Shown here: positions 30,538-35,566 of the stretch, piece by piece
Numbering within the stretch: the stretch's first letter is position 1
Layout of the letters: every line of letters starts with the position of its first letter
Origin: an uncultured Eubacteriales bacterium
GTDB lineage: Bacteria > Bacillota > Clostridia > Christensenellales > UBA1242
DNA length: 35,566 bases
NCBI GenBank assembly: GCA_948806215.1
Contig: CAQIDI010000010.1
Span: 1 to 35,566, forward strand
Direction: 5' to 3'
Program-made: the position numbers and the translations under genes
The notes under the pieces: model-generated
The model's database searches: none
Told to the model about the DNA's origin: nothing
Seen by the model: only the letters and a program-made list of their open reading frames with translations

Positions 30538-32289
30538 ATGAAAACTAAAGAAAAATCGTTAAAAACAAAAAAATATGTTGGCTTAAAACGCTCTTTTGTG
30601 TTTTACAAAAAACACATTGGACTTTTTATTGGCATTATTATTTTTAGTTTGTTGGGTAGTGGACTAAGTGTTTTAACTCCCATTTTTGAAGGTAACATTT
30701 TAACCGAATTTACAAATCTTAATTTTGATAAGGTTTTATTATTCGCTGGCTGTGTTTTGGTTTTATCAATTTTAATAAAACTATGTTATTTTATTTGGTT
30801 TAGGTTTTTAGTTAATATTAATCAACGAGTTAAGGTTGATATTAAACATAGCCTTATTAAAAACTTAGTTAATTTAGAAACTAAAAATTTTGATAAAACT
30901 AATTCGGGGGTTTTTATTTCTCGTGTTAATAGTGATGCAAACGAGCTTTCCACTTTTTATAATTCGCTAGTTGATTGCATTGCCGATGTTATTTCTAACT
31001 TTGGTTTTGTTGTTTATATTGCTTTTGTTAACATATGGGTTGCTTTGTTTATTGTTGTTGAATTGGTTTTGGTTTATATTTTAGAAAATAGCAGAATTAA
31101 AATTTGGTTCAAAAATAGAAAAATTTGGAAAGAAGCAAACGAAAAGGTTGTTGGCGGATACAGCGAAATTATTAGGGGTATTAGAGATATTAAAACCCTA
31201 AATCTTAAAGATGCTGCAATTAATAAAGTTTCAAAATATCAAGACGAAGCAATTTTACTTTCTAAAAAGATTGATTACGAAAACGATAATTGGCGCAGAT
31301 TTAAACAAATTGTTTGTGCAGTGTTTGAATTTTTGTTTATTTTAATGTGTGTGTTATTTATTAAATATGGTTTACTTGCACCAGCAACATTTTTTATCGT
31401 TTATGTTTATTTTGGTAGAGCGGTTGGGCTTATTAACTATATCGTTAACATAAAACAACATTTAACAGATGGTGAACTTGCAGCAGAGCGAGTTCTAGAA
31501 ATTTTGGATAGTGAAAAGTTTTCAAAAGAGCAGTTTGGAAGTAAAACAATAGAAAATTTGAAAGGCTCTATTGAATTTAAAAATGTAACTTTTACTTATA
31601 ATAATGACGAAAAATTATTTAAAAAACTAAATTTAAAAATTTCGCCTAACCAAATGGTGGGCATAGTTGGAAAAAGTGGTCAGGGTAAAAGCACAATTTT
31701 AAATTTAATTGGTAAACTATATGATATAAGCGATGGGGAAATTTTAATCGATGATGTTAATATTGCCGAACTTAGCGAAAGTGCACTAAGGGATAATGTT
31801 TCAATAGTTATGCAAACACCTTACATATTTAATATGAGCATTATGGATAATATGCTTTTAGTTAACCCTAAAGCAACAAAAAAACAAATTTATAATGCTT
31901 GTAAAAAAGCACAAATTCACGATTTTATTTTTGCGTTACCAAAAAAATATGATAGTTTGGTTGGTGAAAATGGAGTTGTGCTTAGCGGTGGTCAGCGTCA
32001 ACGCTTAGCTATTGCAAGAGCACTATTAAAAAACAGTAAGATTATTTTATTCGACGAAGCAACTTCGGCATTAGATAACGAAAGCCAAGGAAAAATTAAA
32101 GAAGTTATGGATTCGTTAAAATATGATCACACTTTAATTGTTGTTGCTCACAGGCTTTCAACTGTTGTGGATTGCGATAAAATTTTGGTGTTGGATAATA
32201 ATAAAATTATTGCAGAAGGCACACATAAACAATTAATCAAATCTTGCAATGTTTATAAGGAACTATATAAAACTGAAGAATTAGTTTAA
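30538..32289 (+). CDS. ABC exporter, fused permease and ATPase
   Basis: 583 residues. A six-helix type IV exporter membrane domain (residues ~25-310) is followed by a nucleotide-binding domain with Walker A GKSGQGKST (~378-386), signature LSGGQRQRLAIARALL (from ~482), Walker B IILFDEATSALD and VAHRLST. Substrate unknown: lipid, drug or peptide. An AGGAA site lies before ATG. It lies between the Mrr-like gene and a helical protein gene (27 nt downstream), so possibly a three-gene unit. A half-transporter that would work as a homodimer. Confidence 0.94.
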   Translation: MKTKEKSLKTKKYVGLKRSFVFYKKHIGLFIGIIIFSLLGSGLSVLTPIFEGNILTEFTNLNFDKVLLFAGCVLVLSILIKLCYFIWFRFLVNINQRVKVDIKHSLIKNLVNLETKNFDKTNSGVFISRVNSDANELSTFYNSLVDCIADVISNFGFVVYIAFVNIWVALFIVVELVLVYILENSRIKIWFKNRKIWKEANEKVVGGYSEIIRGIRDIKTLNLKDAAINKVSKYQDEAILLSKKIDYENDNWRRFKQIVCAVFEFLFILMCVLFIKYGLLAPATFFIVYVYFGRAVGLINYIVNIKQHLTDGELAAERVLEILDSEKFSKEQFGSKTIENLKGSIEFKNVTFTYNNDEKLFKKLNLKISPNQMVGIVGKSGQGKSTILNLIGKLYDISDGEILIDDVNIAELSESALRDNVSIVMQTPYIFNMSIMDNMLLVNPKATKKQIYNACKKAQIHDFIFALPKKYDSLVGENGVVLSGGQRQRLAIARALLKNSKIILFDEATSALDNESQGKIKEVMDSLKYDHTLIVVAHRLSTVVDCDKILVLDNNKIIAEGTHKQLIKSCNVYKELYKTEELV

Positions 32290-32316
32290 TTAATAAAACT
32301 AAAAAGGAAAAATATT

Positions 32317-32925
32317 ATGGAACAAAACATAAAAATTCAATTTGAAGAATTAAAAAAACAAATGGTTGAACTTGCTAAAAAAGATAATGGCTTAAAAGAA
32401 TTAACTCCTTTTATGGGCAACGATAAAACACTTTCTTCGGCAAGTTATATGCTTAGGCTTAAGCGTGTGCAATTAGAAAAGCAAGAATCCGAAAATAAAG
32501 TTGAAAGTTTAATTAATGATTATTTAACTGTTGCTAAAGAATATGTTAATACCGAAAGCAACGAAGAAATTGGTTTGGCTATTAAAGAAATAAAACAAGA
32601 AATTTTTAATGTTTGTGAAGATATTAAAAATAATGTTATAACCACCACATCAGAAGTTAACTCTAAGCTTGATTTAACAACTTTTTATGCTATTAATTTA
32701 GATTTCATTTTTGATGAATTATATTTAACTTATAATTTTTTAAACAAACAAAAAGTATATAAACTAAATTTACAAACTTTAACTTTGCTAAATAAAAAAC
32801 ATAAAGAGTGTGTTAAGCAAAACGAAACTATTAATAACATTATAATTAGCCAATTAACTTTACCAATTAAAGCACTTAAACAAAAACAAGTTAAAAAAGT
32901 TTCTGGCTGTAGAATAAAAAAATAA
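32317..32925 (+). CDS. Unknown alpha-helical protein downstream of ABC exporter
   Basis: 202 residues, mostly charged helices. Residues ~5-70 look coiled-coil forming (KIQFEELKKQMVELAKKDNG and later heptad-like stretches), and the end is basic (KQKQVKKVSGCRIKK). No signal peptide or membrane segment. I recognise no family. AAAGGA precedes ATG, and the terminator begins at its stop codon, so it is the last gene of the possible Mrr-ABC unit. Confidence 0.7.
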   Translation: MEQNIKIQFEELKKQMVELAKKDNGLKELTPFMGNDKTLSSASYMLRLKRVQLEKQESENKVESLINDYLTVAKEYVNTESNEEIGLAIKEIKQEIFNVCEDIKNNVITTTSEVNSKLDLTTFYAINLDFIFDELYLTYNFLNKQKVYKLNLQTLTLLNKKHKECVKQNETINNIIISQLTLPIKALKQKQVKKVSGCRIKK

Positions 32926-32948
32926 GAGCAGTGTTTGCTCTTTTTTTA
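32924..32948 (+). terminator. Intrinsic terminator
   Basis: AAGAGCA/TGCTCTT stem, 5-nt loop, T-run. Confidence 0.85.
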
Positions 32949-33044
32949 TAATGGTGAATTGTAATAATATAATATAACATTTATAACATAAATAAAAAAA
33001 TTAAACCTTTTGAGTAAAAGTTGCAAATTGTTTGCGACTTTTAT

Positions 33045-33179
33045 TTATTGAATATTTATCATAATTCCACGATTATTAACAAACTTAATAAAAATATAGT
33101 TATCAACATTTGTTATTGTTGCAACAAATTCATCTTTTAATATGTCTAAAAGTATTTTTATAAATTCTTTTTTATCCAA
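33045..33179 (-). CDS. 44-residue protein with TTG start, divergent from double-XRE gene
   Basis: TTG at 33179 has a good AAAGGAG site 8 nt upstream and an extended -10 TGC-TATAAT (33212-33220). The product reads MDKKEFIKILLDILKDEF followed by a beta-like YIFIKFVNNRGIMINIQ, a plausible small folded protein. No family recognised. A hairpin at about 33016-33042 could end it. It is transcribed away from the XRE regulator gene across 122 bp, an arrangement typical of regulator and target in phage or mobile loci. Confidence 0.6.
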   Translation of the reverse strand: MDKKEFIKILLDILKDEFVATITNVDNYIFIKFVNNRGIMINIQ

Positions 33180-33229
33180 GTATAAACTCCTTTCTTTATT
33201 GTAATAACTAAATTATAGCACTTTAAATG

Positions 33230-33265
33230 CTAGACGCGCACGGGATTTACAGTTATTTTGTCTAG
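33230..33265. promoter_or_regulatory. Inverted repeat CTAGAC...GTCTAG in divergent promoter region
   Basis: 6-bp arms at 33230-33235 and 33260-33265 flank a relatively GC-rich centre. Candidate operator; the short arms make this tentative. Confidence 0.3.
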
Positions 33266-33266
33266 A

Positions 33267-33283
33267 ATTTTATTAGATAAAAT
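33267..33283. promoter_or_regulatory. Palindrome ATTTTAT-TAG-ATAAAAT before the XRE gene
   Basis: Perfect 7-bp arms, 3-bp centre, directly before the AAGGAG ribosome site. Possible autoregulatory operator of the double-XRE protein. Confidence 0.45.
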
Positions 33284-33301
33284 AAGGAGTTTTAAATAAT
33301 T

Positions 33302-33745
33302 ATGTCGAATTTTAGCGAAAACTTAAAAGAGTTGCTTTTAGAACATAATTTATCAACTAGAGAACTTTCTAGAAAGATAAATTCTTCAATAGGTTTAATT
33401 TCGACTTATTGTTTAGATAAATATCGTCCAACTATTCCAAATATAATTAAACTTGCAGATTATTTTAATTGTTCAACCGATTATTTGTTGGGTGTTGTTG
33501 ACGAGGATAAAAGTAAAACTTTTAATAAGAATGTTGTGTTTGATTTGGATGTTTTTCTTAAAAGATATAACGAACTAAAAAGTGATAAATCCGATTATGC
33601 TGTTGCAAAAGCTTTGGGCATTAATAATGGTGTTATTGCAAATTGGAAAGCTGGGCATATGCCAAATATTGATGCTATTATTTCTCTTGCTGATTTGTTT
33701 GGTACTTCGGTTGATTATTTAATAGGCAGAAGCAATGTTAGGTAA
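33302..33745 (+). CDS. Regulator with two tandem XRE HTH domains
   Basis: 147 residues. Two Cro/CI-type HTH modules in a row: the first (about 6-64) runs from LKELLLEHNLSTRELSRKI to LADYFNCSTDYLLG; the second (about 80-142) runs from DYAVAKALGINNGVIANWK to LADLFGTSVDYLIG. The closing motifs are alike, so the gene probably arose by domain duplication. There is no other domain, so a monomer may recognise two half-sites. AAGGAG lies 12 nt before ATG. Palindromes in the divergent region suggest control of itself and of the small gene opposite. Confidence 0.88.
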   Translation: MSNFSENLKELLLEHNLSTRELSRKINSSIGLISTYCLDKYRPTIPNIIKLADYFNCSTDYLLGVVDEDKSKTFNKNVVFDLDVFLKRYNELKSDKSDYAVAKALGINNGVIANWKAGHMPNIDAIISLADLFGTSVDYLIGRSNVR

Positions 33746-33792
33746 TGTATTTAAAATTTAATAATTAAAACTATTAATTTATTTTGTTATAA

Positions 33793-33822
33793 AAAAGCAC
33801 AAGTTGAGTTGTGCTTTTATTT
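33793..33822. terminator. Bidirectional terminator
   Basis: 10-bp stem AAAAGCACAA/TTGTGCTTTT (33793-33802 with 33809-33818) flanked by A and T tracts. It overlaps the stop of the leftward gene and follows the XRE gene by ~48 nt. Confidence 0.85.
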
Positions 33823-35298
33823 ATTAATATTAATTTCGCCTATTAAATTAGCTTGTAGTTCGTTATTCCAAAGGTTAGAGTTTGCAAACTTAATAGCATA
33901 TAGCAAGTTGTTATTTAGTTCTTCGCCAAACAAACTTAAATAAACTTTATATTTGCCATTTTCTAAATTTAGTGGAGTAGAGTAACTAACATTGTTAGTT
34001 TGCATAAAGTTATCAAGTTGTTTAGTAAATTTTATCTCATTATTTTCGTTAACAAAAATTAATTTGCTTTGTTTTTGTTTGTTTAAGTTGCCAAAGCCAA
34101 CATTATTAAAACTTAAGGATATGTTAATTTTATCAAATTTATTAGAATACTCAAAAACTGAGTTTGTTAAAACATATCTATAACCCATATGGTTTTCAAT
34201 ATAAGTAAAAGCTGTTTGGTTATAATATGTTTCATCATTTCCACACATATTTGTGTAGTGCGAATTTTTCCATTTATCTATAACTTCGTTGTTCCATTCA
34301 ATGTTTAAATAGTTTAAGTTAATTTTGTTCATTTCTGGCAAACAAACATCAATATTATGCAAAGTGCTATTTGGAGCAACAACTTCTCCGCCAAAGGGAA
34401 GATGATTTGTTTGCTTACTTAAAAACTCAATTTCTTTTAATCTATTAGTGTATGTTCCAAGGTCGGTGCTTGAACCCAAATAACCATCGTTATATAATCC
34501 TAAATAATAAGCTTTAGAGTTTTTATCAATGGTGTAGTTATCTATTTCGTTAATGGTTATGCCTAAATAATCATAAATCATTTTAGGTGTTCTAACCAAA
34601 ACCGGAATGCGGTTTGTGTTTGCTAAAAAAGTTTCAATAATAGGAGAAATGTAGGTTGCATTTGCAATTACGCTTGTGTGCATTTCACCCCAAGGTCCAA
34701 TTAAACCTGCTTCAATAGCAGTTAAGGTGTTATAAAATTTATTTAAAATACCCGAAACTTGTTTTATGTGCTCATAAATAATGGTTGGGTTTGGTTCAGT
34801 GTTTGCTTTGCCACCAAAGTTTGGATCGTAACTAAATCTGATAATTGCATTTTTGTTATTTTGTTTTAAATGGTTTAGTAGTTCTTCAATTCCGTTTAAG
34901 GCTTCGGTTGTTAAAAGTTTATCTTCGCTATTATTAACCTTGCTAGAAAATTGACTAATATCAACACGCAAATGATATAGTTGTGTGTTTTTTGTAATTG
35001 CATTTTTGTTAAAAGTTGTGCCACTTTCAGTTACTTTAACATAAATAGGGCGGTAAAAACCTTGGTCAGGATTATCTATTTTTTCAATAGATTCAGTATA
35101 GTTCAAATTTTGTTTATAGGTTTTTAGTTGCTCGTTAGGATTGCTTGGTTGGCTAGGTAAAGTTGGATCTTCTATGCTAGGCGGAACATCCGGCGGATTT
35201 TCATTTTTGTTAGGTTTAATGCAAATTAAAACTATGGTTGTTATTAACGCAATTAGTAGGGTTATAATAACAATAATTGTAATTTTTTTATTTTTCAT
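33817..35298 (-). CDS. DUF4874/DUF4832 surface glycosidase-like protein
   Basis: 493 residues. An N-terminal membrane anchor (6-28) is followed by a Pro-rich linker (33-57), then the extracellular part. NPDQGFYRP (76-84) is the DUF4874 hallmark; GPWGEMHT (201-208), with an acidic residue at the end of a barrel-like strand, resembles a glycosidase active site; the C-terminal part, with YRYVLTNSVF and beta-sandwich-like strands, fits DUF4832. Likely acts on or binds a polysaccharide outside the cell; activity unproven. The SD is weak (AAGAG). Single gene. Confidence 0.85.
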   Translation of the reverse strand: MKNKKITIIVIITLLIALITTIVLICIKPNKNENPPDVPPSIEDPTLPSQPSNPNEQLKTYKQNLNYTESIEKIDNPDQGFYRPIYVKVTESGTTFNKNAITKNTQLYHLRVDISQFSSKVNNSEDKLLTTEALNGIEELLNHLKQNNKNAIIRFSYDPNFGGKANTEPNPTIIYEHIKQVSGILNKFYNTLTAIEAGLIGPWGEMHTSVIANATYISPIIETFLANTNRIPVLVRTPKMIYDYLGITINEIDNYTIDKNSKAYYLGLYNDGYLGSSTDLGTYTNRLKEIEFLSKQTNHLPFGGEVVAPNSTLHNIDVCLPEMNKINLNYLNIEWNNEVIDKWKNSHYTNMCGNDETYYNQTAFTYIENHMGYRYVLTNSVFEYSNKFDKINISLSFNNVGFGNLNKQKQSKLIFVNENNEIKFTKQLDNFMQTNNVSYSTPLNLENGKYKVYLSLFGEELNNNLLYAIKFANSNLWNNELQANLIGEININK

Positions 35299-35383
35299 AA
35301 TAATTACTCTTATATAATTAATTTAACATATAAAATTATAATATTTTAAAATAAATTTAACAAACTAAATTAATTAAACTTAA

Positions 35384-35412
35384 TTGACAAGGCAAATTTT
35401 TTTTGATATATT
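35384..35412 (+). promoter_or_regulatory. Consensus promoter for the RNA at the window end
   Basis: -35 TTGACA (35384-35389), 17-bp spacer, -10 TATATT (35407-35412). The strongest promoter seen here, as expected for stable RNA. Confidence 0.8.
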
Positions 35413-35418
35413 AAAAAA

Positions 35419-35516
35419 GCAATTATGCCAAGTTGGTTAATCATTAACAAATAATGCTATTCTAACTTGATTTGCTACGGATTAAATTTTAATTTTTCCG
35501 TAAATAAAATAAATAT
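35419..35516 (+). ncRNA. Structured leader upstream of tRNA-like RNA
   Basis: About 98 nt between the predicted start site and the tRNA-like sequence. It holds nested pairings: CAAGTT...AACTTG, GTTAAT-C-ATTAAC and ATTAT...ATAAT, then a TACGGA...TCCGTA hairpin. It has no coding frame with an SD. It could be a tRNA precursor leader or a small RNA; no known class recognised. Confidence 0.35.
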
Positions 35517-35566
35517 GGAGAGTTGGCTGAGCGGAGGTAATACCCTGTGGGTATTAGCCAATGCAC
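35517..35566 (+). tRNA. Partial tRNA-Ser-like gene with a hairpin in its D-arm region
   Basis: GGAGAGTTGGCTGAGCGG is the usual beginning of a bacterial tRNA-Ser. It is then interrupted by TAATACCC-TGT-GGGTATTA (35538-35556), a perfect 8-bp hairpin that a normal D-loop does not contain, before AGCCAATGCAC. The window ends before any anticodon, so amino acid and integrity cannot be judged. Confidence 0.45.

Overview
The window is AT-rich, standard-code bacterial DNA that looks like an uncultured gut Bacillota (clostridial-type) genome. The evidence is a GatCAB amidotransferase operon, a single-chain glycyl-tRNA synthetase, an Rrf2-IscS-IscU iron-sulfur cluster locus, an EFR1-type flavodoxin/ferredoxin, strong GGAGG-type ribosome sites and many extended -10 promoters. 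The taxon is inferred from gene content only. None of the 34 protein genes I call ends in TGA (27 TAA, 7 TAG), and none contains an in-frame TGA.

Layout. 1-5.6 kb: a decayed CYTH-domain fragment, glycyl-tRNA synthetase (-), a P-type ATPase with a long lysine-rich N-terminus (+), a gene-poor stretch with an XRE-like remnant, and a small membrane protein with a possible SD-masking hairpin. 5.7-11.4 kb: queH plus a putative heavy-metal exporter, then gatC-gatA-gatB and a YhhN-family membrane protein. 11.5-17.5 kb: a 62-bp tandem repeat abutting the 3' end of a divergent diadenylate-cyclase-like gene, the divergent one-carbon pair glyA/folD, and tex. 17.7-22 kb: an MBOAT O-acyltransferase with its AlgJ/DHHW partner, a TVP38-family membrane protein and a lipoprotein. 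22-25.3 kb: a leftward cluster GNAT, flavin reductase, Rrf2 regulator, iscS, iscU, with an internal promoter and operator-like palindromes before iscS. 25.4-29.4 kb: accessory enzymes (unknown protein, SDR, YjdF-like membrane protein, GNAT, EFR1 protein, deoxyribosyltransferase-like protein). 29.4-29.9 kb: tRNA-Ser(GGA) followed by two nearly identical 158-bp units, each rebuilding the tRNA 3' end and its terminator. 30-35.3 kb: membrane-anchored Mrr-like nuclease, ABC exporter, unknown coiled-coil protein, a 44-codon gene divergent from a double-XRE regulator, and a DUF4874/DUF4832 surface protein. The window ends inside a tRNA-like RNA behind a consensus promoter.

How the genes work together. 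glyA and folD supply one-carbon units, and glycine links glyA with glycyl-tRNA synthetase; the two promoters share a 12-nt block. GatCAB makes Gln-tRNA and/or Asn-tRNA. IscS/IscU build Fe-S clusters that QueH-type and ferredoxin-type proteins need. The MBOAT and DHHW proteins likely acylate a surface polymer. The least explained parts are the tRNA-Ser-associated array, the cyclase-like gene with its 3' repeats, four genes that look leaderless, and the small divergent regulator locus.
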